Below are positions 8,133-16,418 of a DNA stretch of 64,000 nt, one piece after another; position 1 is the stretch's first letter; each line of letters starts with the position of its first letter. Source of the stretch: Actinomycetales bacterium (lineage in GTDB: Bacteria; Actinomycetota; Actinomycetes; Actinomycetales; Dermatophilaceae); the NCBI GenBank assembly GCA_016710385.1, contig JADJVX010000017.1:1009306-1073305 (forward strand). The letters run 5' to 3'. Position numbers and translations under genes: made by a program. Below the pieces are notes generated by a model. The model had not been told where the DNA came from. It made no database searches and saw only the letters and a list, made by a program, of their open reading frames with translations.

Positions 8133-10637
8133 TCAGTCATCTCCCCCAACGTCGGGCTCAGGGACACCATTCCCGCGAGGTGTGCGCACGTCCACGAGAA
8201 CCGCATCTTCGTCGACCGACAGATCCACATCCAGCGACCCGCCGTCATGAGCCCCCGCCACGATCTCCTGCACCGCCGTCTGGTCGACGGTGACGCTCCC
8301 GACGATACTGATCGACCCCAACCGCCGAGCCCGCCCCGGCCGCCAGCGCGCGAGGACCCGAGCCTGCGGGGCAGCCACGTCCAAGGCGGCGATGAGCAGG
8401 CGTCGGAACGCCTCCAACTGCGCCTCCAACTGCGCCTCCAACTGCTCGCCCACCTGCTCCCCGACCGTGCGGCCACGCAGCGCCTCATCGTGCGACGGCT
8501 CCTCGGCGGAGAGCACCACGATCGTGCCGCGCGCACGGCATACCTGCACTGCCGCCGCGACGGCAGGCGAGACGAGCGACCGGGCGACGAGCACGTCGCG
8601 CGTCGCGGCTTCGAGCCCGATGCAGCGGGCTGCGTCCGCGGCGTCGAGTTCCTCGGCTGCGGCGATGCGGCGCAGCATCGCATCGACCCGGCTGCCGAGT
8701 TGCCGACTGCGCGAGACCGCGACGCGGTCGGCCTCCTCGAGGGCGGCGGTCGCCACCCGGAGCCGGCCCAGCCCCGCTGCCGCGGTATTGAGGTATGCCG
8801 TCGCGCCGTCGAGCGCGGTGCGGATTCCCCACGAGGCCATCGCGAAAGCAACCAGCTGCGGGGAGACGTCGACGAGGACCCCGAGGTGCACCTGCCCACT
8901 GACGACCTGACCGAGGACGAGGCCGGTGACGACCGAGGCCACTGTCGCGAACGCCCACCGGCTTGGAAAGCGGAACATCAGCGCCGCGATGGTCGGGTTG
9001 GTGATCCCCACGAACCAGTAGTGCCAGCCGATCGCCCCCGGGTCGACGAGGTTGACCGTGCTGACGAAGGCAAGTAGTCCGCAGCCCAGCCCCGCGGCAT
9101 ACGCGGCGGGCGCAAACCGCACGGGGGTGAACGTCGCGACCGTCCCGAGCAGGTAGGCGAACATGAGGCAGGCCCCGAGGACCGGCAGCGAGCGCGCGGC
9201 GTCGGCGTGGACGAGGGCCAGCGCCGCGTAGTCGATGAGCCCGATCGCGGCGATGGCGAAGATGGCGACGAAGTCCCCGGGGTTCCACGTCAGGGTCGTG
9301 GCGAAGCTGCCCCGCGGTGTGGCAGCGGCGACGTCGATCTCCACGGTGGTCCCGCGCCCCGGACGAGAGTGCACCCGCGCGGTGCCCCCGGCGACGGTGA
9401 TCCGCGCGAGAATCCCCCGGCTCACCCCGGCGCGGCCGGCCGGCACGGTCGCTGGGTCGAAGCCGGTGCCGGTGTCGGTGATCTGCAGCCGGAGCCGGCC
9501 GGCCGCGAGCTCTCCGGTGAGGATCGCTGTGGCCTGCCCCGCATGCCGGGCCACGTTGGTCAGCGCCTCGGCCGCCGCGTCGAGCACCGCGCGCGCCTGG
9601 CTGGCCGGCAGGATCACCGTCGCACCGTCGCTGCGCACGTCCCAGTGCAGCTGCAGCCCGAGTCGGGCGGCATGACGCCGCAGCTGGGCCTCGAACCAGG
9701 CCGGCCCGGCCCACCCGAACTCGTCGGCCCGCTCCGGTGAGCTGGCTCGTCCGCCCAGGTCCGACCCGGCAGGCGCGTTGATCACTGCCATCCCATCGAG
9801 GGCATCGAACTGGCCGAGGTTTTCGGCGATCCGGTCGTCGGTGACCAGAGCGAGCAACGCGGGAGCATCGGACAGCTGGCCGAGCGGCGCCGGCCCAACC
9901 GAGGCCGCCGGACCGGCGGCCCGGAGAGCATTGATGGCCTCGCCGGCCAGCTCGGCAGCCCCGGCCCGATCGGCGGCGGTCCGGGCTCGCGACGCCAGAC
10001 GAAGCGCCCCGAGCACCTTGTCGTGGATGAGCCCGTCCCAGCGCACCGACGCGGCCGCCATCGATCGAGCCCTGGCCTGGGCTTCGCGTTCCTGCCACAC
10101 CTGCCCGAGCGCGTGCTCGACCTTGCCCGCGGCCCGCGACATGATGGCAATGGCCAGGGCCGCGAGAGCACCGGTCGTCAGGTGGGGAATCACCGTGAGG
10201 GCGGCCTCGGCGGTGCCGAGGACATGTTGCCGGGACAGAAAGATCAGGCCCGAGGCCAGCACCGACACGATCGCCCCACCCAGGGGTGCGAAGGCGAAGC
10301 CCGCCACGCCATAACTCCCGCTGGCCAAGGTGATGAGGGCGGGCAGCGCCGCCGGGGCCACGGGTCGGTAGTCCCCCCACCACTGCAACACCGCGCATCC
10401 GAGCGCGAAGACGACCGCCACCCGCAAGGCCCAGGGCCGCTCCGCGGTGCGCACCGCATCGACCACGCACCACCCGAGGATGACCAGGCCGAGGGTCATC
10501 ACACCGGGGAAGAGCAGCCCCGGATAGCCCGCCGGACTGAACACCTGCTGACCCAGCGTCCCGAGCCAGAGCATGACGAGGATCGCGCACGCCCCCCAGT
10601 GCAGCCCGCGATAGAGCGAGCTCCGGGTGAGGATCAC
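8133..10637 (-). CDS. Tandem membrane sensor histidine kinase, copy 1
   Basis: 834 residues with an unusual order. About five membrane helices (15-170) lead to a DesK-type dimerisation segment with phospho-acceptor His205 in LIHDKVLGALRL, then a HATPase domain (N box EALTNVARHAG, G1 DTGTGFDP, G2 GRGTTVEIDV). A second membrane bundle follows, then a C-terminal domain with no intact ATPase motifs. The C-terminal part has a 12-bp tandem repeat giving QLEAQLEAQLEA. It starts with GTG overlapping the regulator stop (GTGA). The 755-residue gene upstream is a paralogue with identical layout. Signal unknown. Confidence 0.85.
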   Translation of the reverse strand: MILTRSSLYRGLHWGACAILVMLWLGTLGQQVFSPAGYPGLLFPGVMTLGLVILGWCVVDAVRTAERPWALRVAVVFALGCAVLQWWGDYRPVAPAALPALITLASGSYGVAGFAFAPLGGAIVSVLASGLIFLSRQHVLGTAEAALTVIPHLTTGALAALAIAIMSRAAGKVEHALGQVWQEREAQARARSMAAASVRWDGLIHDKVLGALRLASRARTAADRAGAAELAGEAINALRAAGPAASVGPAPLGQLSDAPALLALVTDDRIAENLGQFDALDGMAVINAPAGSDLGGRASSPERADEFGWAGPAWFEAQLRRHAARLGLQLHWDVRSDGATVILPASQARAVLDAAAEALTNVARHAGQATAILTGELAAGRLRLQITDTGTGFDPATVPAGRAGVSRGILARITVAGGTARVHSRPGRGTTVEIDVAAATPRGSFATTLTWNPGDFVAIFAIAAIGLIDYAALALVHADAARSLPVLGACLMFAYLLGTVATFTPVRFAPAAYAAGLGCGLLAFVSTVNLVDPGAIGWHYWFVGITNPTIAALMFRFPSRWAFATVASVVTGLVLGQVVSGQVHLGVLVDVSPQLVAFAMASWGIRTALDGATAYLNTAAAGLGRLRVATAALEEADRVAVSRSRQLGSRVDAMLRRIAAAEELDAADAARCIGLEAATRDVLVARSLVSPAVAAAVQVCRARGTIVVLSAEEPSHDEALRGRTVGEQVGEQLEAQLEAQLEAFRRLLIAALDVAAPQARVLARWRPGRARRLGSISIVGSVTVDQTAVQEIVAGAHDGGSLDVDLSVDEDAVLVDVRTPRGNGVPEPDVGGDD

Positions 10638-11314
10638 GGCTGGGGCGGGTGGGTCGCGTCCTGGGGGGCGGGGAGATAGCCGTCTTCGACGGCGCGGATA
10701 TAGAGATCCACCTTGCTGTATGCCGGTCGGCCGGCTTTCGCGTACTTCTTCCGAGCCCGGTCGAGGTACTCCTTAGCAGTGTCCTCGACCACCTGCATTC
10801 GGCGGGCGACCGATTTCATCGGCAACCCGGTGGCATATAAGCGCAAGGCCTCGGCCTCGCGTGGCGCGAGGTCGGGCACGGGCCAGTCTTCGGCGTCCTC
10901 CAAGGCCGCAGCCCACTCTGCGTTGAGGAATGGCTGGCCGTGGGCGATCTGCAGGATCGCCGCGGCAAGTGTCGCCAATTCCTCACTCTTGGAGACGATT
11001 CCGCTCGCACCGGCCTTGAAACACCGGGAGATGACGCTGCGACGGCCCTCCTGGGTGTAGAGCAGCACCGGCAATCCGGCATCGACGAGACGGGCGACAT
11101 TGCCGGCGGGATCGCTGTCATCGGCCAGCTGCACGTCGAGCACGACGACGTCGAGGAACGTGGTGCGGCCGAGCGCGCCGAGGAGTTCCTCGACAGTCGC
11201 AGCACTGAGCGGAGACCGCAGCTGCGGAAGAAACTCCTGCAACCCCGCGAGCACCCCACGAAGAATGGCGGGATGATCGTCGACAACTCCCAGGTGCAGG
11301 GTCGGCGCTGCCAT
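10634..11314 (-). CDS. LuxR/NarL-type response regulator
   Basis: Receiver domain at the N-terminus with acidic pair Asp12-Asp13 and phospho-acceptor Asp60 (VVVLDVQ), then a C-terminal helix-turn-helix of the LuxR class (LRLYATGLPMKSVARRMQ). I start it at ATG 11,314 because the receiver begins at once there. The frame stays open to an ATG at 11,503 that overlaps the upstream kinase stop as ATGA, so a 63-residue N-terminal extension is possible. It sits between two paralogous kinases and presumably takes phosphate from one or both. Targets are unknown. Confidence 0.85.
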   Translation of the reverse strand: MAAPTLHLGVVDDHPAILRGVLAGLQEFLPQLRSPLSAATVEELLGALGRTTFLDVVVLDVQLADDSDPAGNVARLVDAGLPVLLYTQEGRRSVISRCFKAGASGIVSKSEELATLAAAILQIAHGQPFLNAEWAAALEDAEDWPVPDLAPREAEALRLYATGLPMKSVARRMQVVEDTAKEYLDRARKKYAKAGRPAYSKVDLYIRAVEDGYLPAPQDATHPPQP

Positions 11315-11499
11315 GGCGCCCACTATGTCAGCCGTTGTCCCCGATTGCGCGGCAGAAGGTCCCTGATCTGGAGAGCGATGGCCCATGCTCCCGCCCGTGA
11401 CCCTGCGCGCCACCGCACGGGGCAGCTCGCGAGCAGGCACAATCTGGCGTTTGCAGTCGAATTCCAGCCTCAATACGCCACTGTGCGTCAGTTCGCGGT

Positions 11500-13767
11500 T
11501 CATCGGACGCCGTTCATCTCGACCTGCTCCTCCCGAAGGTCGATGAGGACGGCATCCTCGTCGGCGGTGAGGGACACGGCATACCCTGCTCTTGCCGACG
11601 GCGCGGGCAGGAGCGCCAGCCTCAACCCCTCGACGTCCTCGGTCGTGAAGCGCGCGTCGACGACACTGACCGACCCGAGTCGGCCGCGACCGTCGGGCCG
11701 CCAGAGCGCCAGGACCCGCGAGCCCTCCGGCGCGCGGGCGACGACCTCCGCCACGACCGCTCGGAAGGCCGGGAGCGCACTGTGGGTGACCTCGTCGGCC
11801 GACAACACCACCCGCACGCCGCGATCCCGAGCTGCCCGCACCGCCGTGGCGACCTGCGGGGTCGCCAGGTGGTGGGCCACCAACTCGTCACGCGTTTCGG
11901 CCTCCAGGGCCAGACACTGCCGACGGTCGGCGCGGCTGAGTTCGTCACCGGCCGCGATGCGGGCCAGCATCTCCCCGGCCCGGGCTCCCACCCTGCGGCT
12001 GCGTTCGGCCGCAACCCGATCGGCCTCCTCCATCCTGGCCGTCAACAACCGCAGACGTCCGTATGCCGTCGACGCCGACTCCAGCGAGGCCGTGGCGCCG
12101 TCCAACGCCCAGCGCACGCCCCAGACGGCGGCAGCCAGCCACACCAGCGCGGGGACGGTATCGGCGAAGACCGCGAGCGAGAAACGCTCGGACACAACCT
12201 GAGCGACCAACAACCCCAGACCGACCACTCCACACGCAGCTGCCCCCAAGGCAACTGAGAAGCGAATGACCAGCAGGGCAATGGCGGGCGTGAGCCCCCC
12301 GAAGAACCAGTAGTGCCAGCCAACCATCGCGGGATCGGCGACATTGAGCGATGCCGCCAGCACCGTTCCTCCCATGGCGAAGACCACCATCCGCGCCACG
12401 CGAATTCTCGAGGGCGCAAGCAGCAGCAAACCGAGCCCGATCATCTGGGTCGCGAGGATGACGGCCAACAGCACGGTCGGAGAGCGGACCAGGTGACGCT
12501 GGTCCCATCCCGCCACCACACAGAGGAGACTCTGCGCGACGCCGAACCACACCACCGGGGCGAACTCGTGGGGTCGCCAGGCCGGCACTGCCGCGGCGTG
12601 GGTGCGGTCCGCCGTCGCGTCCTCGGGCGGGCCGATCGAGAGGGTCACCGTGGTGCCTGCCCCGGGGGATGACTCGACGGAGGCGCTCCCGCCGACTGCG
12701 GCCATCCGCCCGGTGATCGAGCGGGCGATACCTGCTCGACCCCACGATCCCCGTCCCGAATCGAAGCCTCTTCCCAGATCCCGGATGGTCACCGTCAGGC
12801 GGTCATCCGAGGCCAGTCCTCGGATCTGCACGTCGCTCACACCGGCGTGCGCGGCAACGTTGGCCAACGCCTCGCCGGCTGCGGAGAGGAGTTCGACAAC
12901 TCGCCCGTCATCCTCCCGGCCCGGCTCGCCGGTCACCACGCAGTCGGCCCGCAGCCCGTTCTGGCGGGCGAGATCATCCAGGCTCGCCTGCAGCCGCGAG
13001 GCTGTCCGGGCCACCGGCCCTGCCACAGGCGGGCCTGTCTGCGCCTCGGGGTGGATGAGGCCGAGGGCCTGCCTGGCCAGATCTCCGGCCGCCGCGTGCG
13101 CCAGCGGGGTTCCGCCCTGCCCGGCCAGCCGAAGCGCGGCCAGCACCTTGTCGTGGATCAGACCGTCCCACCGAATCTTGGAGGTCGCGGCTGCGGACGC
13201 GCGGGCGGCATCCTCACGCTCGTCCCAAATGGCTTCCTGGCTTCGCTGGATCTGGTCGGCCAATCGCAACAGGATGCCGATGACCGTCGCGGCGGTGAGC
13301 CCGCCGATGCACATCACCATCGCGCTGGCGATCCCGGGCACATGATCGGCGGTGCTCCAGCGTGCGGACACCAAGACTCCCGCGACGCCGATCGCCAGCC
13401 AGCGACCCACCGTTGGCGTGAAGGCGAAGGCGGCGACGCCAAGGGCGCCGCTCACCGGGGTGAACAGGCTCGGCAAGGTGGGAGCCGGATGACCCACGTA
13501 TCCGGTCGCGAGGAGAACGAGGGCGAAACCCACGGAGCACCCCACCCATGCCCGCAGAGCAAGCCGCCGTTCCGACACCCGGCGGGCATCCCACACCTGC
13601 CACCCCGTGACGACGGTGAGAACGGTCATCGCGGTCACGAACAGCCACGGTGGCGCGTCCGGTGCGGAGCTCGCGTACTGGGCCACCATCGTGAGGAGAT
13701 TGCCCACGAACATGAGGACGGAGCCCCAGTGCAGGCCGCGCAGCAGGGCGCGCCGGTCGAGGATCAT
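11500..13767 (-). CDS. Tandem membrane sensor histidine kinase, copy 2
   Basis: 755 residues, a paralogue of the 834-residue kinase at the other side of the response regulator. Order: N-terminal membrane bundle, DesK-like H-box with His205 in LIHDKVLAALRL (the same residue number as in copy 1), HATPase domain (EALANVAAHAG, DLGRGFDS, GAGTTVTLSI), second membrane bundle, and a C-terminal domain resembling an eroded second kinase unit (RDELVAHHLATPQV). It is the first gene of the three-gene operon, with ATGA coupling possible to the regulator frame. Ligand unknown. Confidence 0.85.
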   Translation of the reverse strand: MILDRRALLRGLHWGSVLMFVGNLLTMVAQYASSAPDAPPWLFVTAMTVLTVVTGWQVWDARRVSERRLALRAWVGCSVGFALVLLATGYVGHPAPTLPSLFTPVSGALGVAAFAFTPTVGRWLAIGVAGVLVSARWSTADHVPGIASAMVMCIGGLTAATVIGILLRLADQIQRSQEAIWDEREDAARASAAATSKIRWDGLIHDKVLAALRLAGQGGTPLAHAAAGDLARQALGLIHPEAQTGPPVAGPVARTASRLQASLDDLARQNGLRADCVVTGEPGREDDGRVVELLSAAGEALANVAAHAGVSDVQIRGLASDDRLTVTIRDLGRGFDSGRGSWGRAGIARSITGRMAAVGGSASVESSPGAGTTVTLSIGPPEDATADRTHAAAVPAWRPHEFAPVVWFGVAQSLLCVVAGWDQRHLVRSPTVLLAVILATQMIGLGLLLLAPSRIRVARMVVFAMGGTVLAASLNVADPAMVGWHYWFFGGLTPAIALLVIRFSVALGAAACGVVGLGLLVAQVVSERFSLAVFADTVPALVWLAAAVWGVRWALDGATASLESASTAYGRLRLLTARMEEADRVAAERSRRVGARAGEMLARIAAGDELSRADRRQCLALEAETRDELVAHHLATPQVATAVRAARDRGVRVVLSADEVTHSALPAFRAVVAEVVARAPEGSRVLALWRPDGRGRLGSVSVVDARFTTEDVEGLRLALLPAPSARAGYAVSLTADEDAVLIDLREEQVEMNGVR

Positions 13768-14052
13768 CGCCGATGAGGCGGCTCCGAGCGCGGCCGCGCG
13801 CGGTGGGTCCCTCCCATGCCTCTCACTGTGGCAGTGGTCTCACGCCAGGTGAACCCCCGCAGCCGTCCCCGGACCGGGGGACTTGTCCACGTCAGCCACC
13901 TTGGGCAGAGTCGTCATCGGCACCAGTGGATGGCGCTGATCAGGGTCAGGAGCGGGTCACCGGATAGGGGGGCTCCTGGCCCTGACTGCGCGGGACGCAG
14001 TGCGGGCCCAGCCCGCCCCATGAACCCCGCGTGCCCGACGCGCAGGCGACTG
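13768..14052. other. Intergenic region, no gene supported
   Basis: 285 bp between the first kinase gene and the end of the phenol hydroxylase operon. It must hold the promoter of the kinase operon. I see no tRNA, no strong hairpin and no reading frame with plausible coding character. Confidence 0.5.
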
Positions 14053-14478
14053 TCAGCCGGCGACCGCAGCCGCACCCGCCGACGCGACCTCGGCGTCCTG
14101 CTCGGCGCTGCCACCCGAGCAGCCGACCGCCCCGACCACCGCGCCGTCGACGACGATCGGCACCCCGCCGCCGAAGATGACCAGTCGGTCGCGCTGCACG
14201 ATGCCGGCCAGCAGCGCCGGCTCGTCCTTGATCGCGCCGTACCACGCATCGGTCGGCATCCCGTTGAACGCGCATACCGAATACGCCTTGTCGCGCGCGA
14301 TCCCCATCGAAAGCAACGCGGCGCCGTCGGGCCGCAGGAACGCCAGCTCATGCCCCGCCGCATCGCACACCGAGATGTTGACCGGCACCCCGATCTCCCG
14401 CGACTTCGCGTAGGCAGCCTGCAGGGCGGCCAACGCCCCGTCTGCCGTGAGGGTGGCTCGGTTGGTCACATGTCCCAC
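14053..14478 (-). CDS. GlcG/HbpS-like heme-binding family protein
   Basis: 141 residues of the DUF336 (GlcG/HbpS/PduO C-terminal) fold: an alpha helix (ALAALQAAYAKSREIG), then VNISVCDAAGHELAFLRPDGA, and the glycine-rich end LVIFGGGVPIVVDGAVVGAVGCSGG. I chose the GTG at 14,478 because AAGGAG lies eight bases upstream; an ATG at 14,471 is the alternative. It is the last gene of the phenol hydroxylase operon. Family members bind heme or cobalamin or are found beside oxidative catabolic genes. Its role with the oxygenase is inferred from position only. Confidence 0.75.
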   Translation of the reverse strand: MGHVTNRATLTADGALAALQAAYAKSREIGVPVNISVCDAAGHELAFLRPDGAALLSMGIARDKAYSVCAFNGMPTDAWYGAIKDEPALLAGIVQRDRLVIFGGGVPIVVDGAVVGAVGCSGGSAEQDAEVASAGAAAVAG

Positions 14479-14508
14479 CGGAAATGCTCCTTCGGTATGC
14501 CGTGCGGG

Positions 14509-15639
14509 TCAGCGTTTGATGAGCGGCGAGCGCACTCCGCCGCCGGCCTTGTCGGCCTCGTTGAAGAAGTCCTCGCGGAAGATATCGCGGGGAAAGAGCC
14601 GCCGCCCCATCAAGGTTTTCAATGCCGCCTCGACCATAACCGGCGGGCCGCAGACATAGCCCTGGTAGCCCCGCAACGTGGGGTGATCGGCCTCGAGCAC
14701 GTCGGTGACATTGCCGCTGGCGAAGCCGTCGGCCTCGGCCTGCTCGGCGGGCACCTCGGACAGGCACGGCCGGTAGGTGAACTGGTCTGGGTACTGCTGC
14801 GCCAACTCCCGGAACAGCTCGACGTCATAGAGCCACTCCCGGGTGCGGGCACCCTGATAGAGAGTGATCGGCCCCTCGTATTCACCGTTGAGCAACGCGT
14901 GTTTGATCATCGCGGCCATCGGCGCCAGGCCGGTGCCGCCGGCGATCATCACGACCGGCGCGTCCGACCCGGTGCGCAACACGAAGCGCCCATAGGGCCC
15001 CGACAACGCGACTTGGTCACCCACCGCGAGCGGCCTCCGATCACTGCCCTCGGAGGCGTCGCCGACGGCGAAGATCCACCCGTCGGTCGCCGCCCCACCG
15101 GCGACCCGACGGATCTGGAACTCCAGCCGTCGCGTCTCGGTCGGTGGGTTGGCCATCGAGTAGGTGCGGTCCACGGCATACCGGCGGGTGTCTCCCGGGC
15201 GGGGTGGCACGACGATCCGCATGTACTGCCCGGCGTTGAAGCGCACCTCGCGGTCGGTCTCGATGACCACGCGCTTGGTGTCGGTCGCGACATCCTCGAT
15301 CGAGACCACCGTGCCGGTGTAGTCGGCGACCGGGAAGACCTCCAGGCTCTCGTCGACATCGATGTCGGCCTCGATGACGACGTCCGAGCGCGGGATCGCG
15401 CAGCATGGCAGGGTCTTGCCCTCGTCGCGCTCGAAGTCCATCAGCGCGAAACTCGTCGAGGCGCCGTGGTCGACCTCGCCGTCGAGCACCTCGACCTTGC
15501 ACGTCGCGCATGTGCCGTGCGTGCAGGAGTGTGGCAGCCAGATCCCGTTGCGCAGGCAGGCGTCGAGGATGGTCTGGTCGGACCGGCACTCGACCTCCCG
15601 GCCGAGGGGTTCGACGGTCACGCGGTAGGTCTCGGTCAC
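14509..15639 (-). CDS. dmpP: Phenol hydroxylase reductase component (P5, DmpP-like)
   Basis: 376 residues. An N-terminal plant-type 2Fe-2S domain has the cysteine motif CTHGTCATC near residue 40 and a further Cys at about 80 (LPCCAIP). It is followed by FAD-binding (RRYAVDRTYSMAN) and NAD-binding (MIAGGTGLAPMAAMI) domains. It passes electrons from NADH to the di-iron oxygenase. The open frame extends further upstream, but the GTG at 15,639 preceded by GGAAAGAGG matches the family N-terminus. A few bases separate it from the ferredoxin gene. Symbol used by homology with the Pseudomonas dmp system. Confidence 0.85.
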   Translation of the reverse strand: MTETYRVTVEPLGREVECRSDQTILDACLRNGIWLPHSCTHGTCATCKVEVLDGEVDHGASTSFALMDFERDEGKTLPCCAIPRSDVVIEADIDVDESLEVFPVADYTGTVVSIEDVATDTKRVVIETDREVRFNAGQYMRIVVPPRPGDTRRYAVDRTYSMANPPTETRRLEFQIRRVAGGAATDGWIFAVGDASEGSDRRPLAVGDQVALSGPYGRFVLRTGSDAPVVMIAGGTGLAPMAAMIKHALLNGEYEGPITLYQGARTREWLYDVELFRELAQQYPDQFTYRPCLSEVPAEQAEADGFASGNVTDVLEADHPTLRGYQGYVCGPPVMVEAALKTLMGRRLFPRDIFREDFFNEADKAGGGVRSPLIKR

Positions 15640-15659
15640 GCCCGGCCTCTTTCCGTTGG

Positions 15660-15989
15660 TCAGTAGCTGGCCAGCCGCAACTTGCGCAGCATGGCGTTGG
15701 TGAGCCGCAGTGACTCGTCGCGCAGCTCGATCACCACGTCGCCCTCGGGCACGGCCCGGCAGGTCAGACAGGTGCCGGCGGCGACCTCTTCGGGCGGCAG
15801 CACCGTGTCGGCGACCGCCCGGTTGTAGCTCACCTCGCCCGAGCGCAGGTCGACCTTGCAGATGCCGCAGCCCCCGCGCCGGCAGCCGATCCGATAGGAG
15901 TAGCCCGCGGCATACAAGCACTCGAGGATCGTCTCGCCCGGCTTGGCGACCACGCGTTCGCCCTCGGGCAGGACGGTGACGATCGGCAT
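15660..15989 (-). CDS. 2Fe-2S ferredoxin of the phenol hydroxylase operon
   Basis: 109 residues starting with ATG. Cysteines in GCRRGGCGICK and CLTC give the plant-type CX4CX2C...C cluster pattern. In dmp-type operons a chloroplast-type ferredoxin (DmpQ) normally serves catechol 2,3-dioxygenase reactivation; here no dioxygenase is nearby and the gene sits between the P4 and P5 genes. It may either reactivate a ring-cleavage enzyme encoded elsewhere or join the oxygenase electron chain. A strong 15-bp hairpin lies just upstream. Confidence 0.8.
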   Translation of the reverse strand: MPIVTVLPEGERVVAKPGETILECLYAAGYSYRIGCRRGGCGICKVDLRSGEVSYNRAVADTVLPPEEVAAGTCLTCRAVPEGDVVIELRDESLRLTNAMLRKLRLASY

Positions 15990-16021
15990 GCTGCGGCCCC
16001 TTTCACGGGTGGTCGGGCCAC

Positions 16022-16057
16022 GGCCCGGGTATGCCGTTCGGGCGGCATACCCGGGCC
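16022..16057. repeat. Perfect hairpin made of two inverted GTATGCCG copies
   Basis: GGCCCGGGTATGCCG at 16,022-16,036 is perfectly inverted at 16,043-16,057 with a 6-base loop. It falls between the P4 and ferredoxin genes of one operon, so it could attenuate transcription or stabilise the upstream mRNA. Each arm contains one copy of the window-wide octamer. Confidence 0.8.
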
Positions 16058-16096
16058 TGGCCAGGTGGGTGGGGGCCGGCTCAGCCCCAGAAGGGC

Positions 16097-16417
16097 TCAG
16101 CCCCAGAAGGACACGGTGTGCTTGTGGCCGATGCCCAGGTCCGCGAGCGACGTGCCGGGCTCGGGGGTGAACGGCTGGCCGTCCAGGCCCCACGAGAAGT
16201 CGTGTGAGGCGTCGTAGTCGGGGTCGGAGGAGGCCCACGGGTCGACGATCGCCGCGCGGAAGTCGGCCCAGCTCATCGCCTGCGGCGCCCGGAAGGTCGC
16301 CGCCGCGCAGAACATCGGGTTGTCCTTCCACCACACGTGCACGAGCATGTCCTCGCCATAGAGCTCCTGGCGGGAGCGGCTCGGGAACTCGTAGGTGCCG
16401 ATGGTCTTGAGCGCCAT
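16097..16417 (-). CDS. dmpO: Phenol hydroxylase P4 component (DmpO-like)
   Basis: 106 residues. The C-terminal FTPEPGTSLADLGIGHKHTV matches the end of the DmpO/P4 family, and the body (TYEFPSRSRQELYGEDMLVHVWW) matches the middle. P4 is needed for assembly or iron loading of the oxygenase. ATG at 16,417 is preceded by GAAGGAGG. One base separates it from the P3 gene. Family assignment is from remembered sequence patterns and context, which agree. Confidence 0.8.
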   Translation of the reverse strand: MALKTIGTYEFPSRSRQELYGEDMLVHVWWKDNPMFCAAATFRAPQAMSWADFRAAIVDPWASSDPDYDASHDFSWGLDGQPFTPEPGTSLADLGIGHKHTVSFWG

Positions 16418-16418
16418 G

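Noticed and set aside
8400..8450. Regulatory repeat in the first kinase gene
   Set aside because: The 12-bp repeat is inside the coding region and gives a regular QLEA heptad-like helix; no need for another role.
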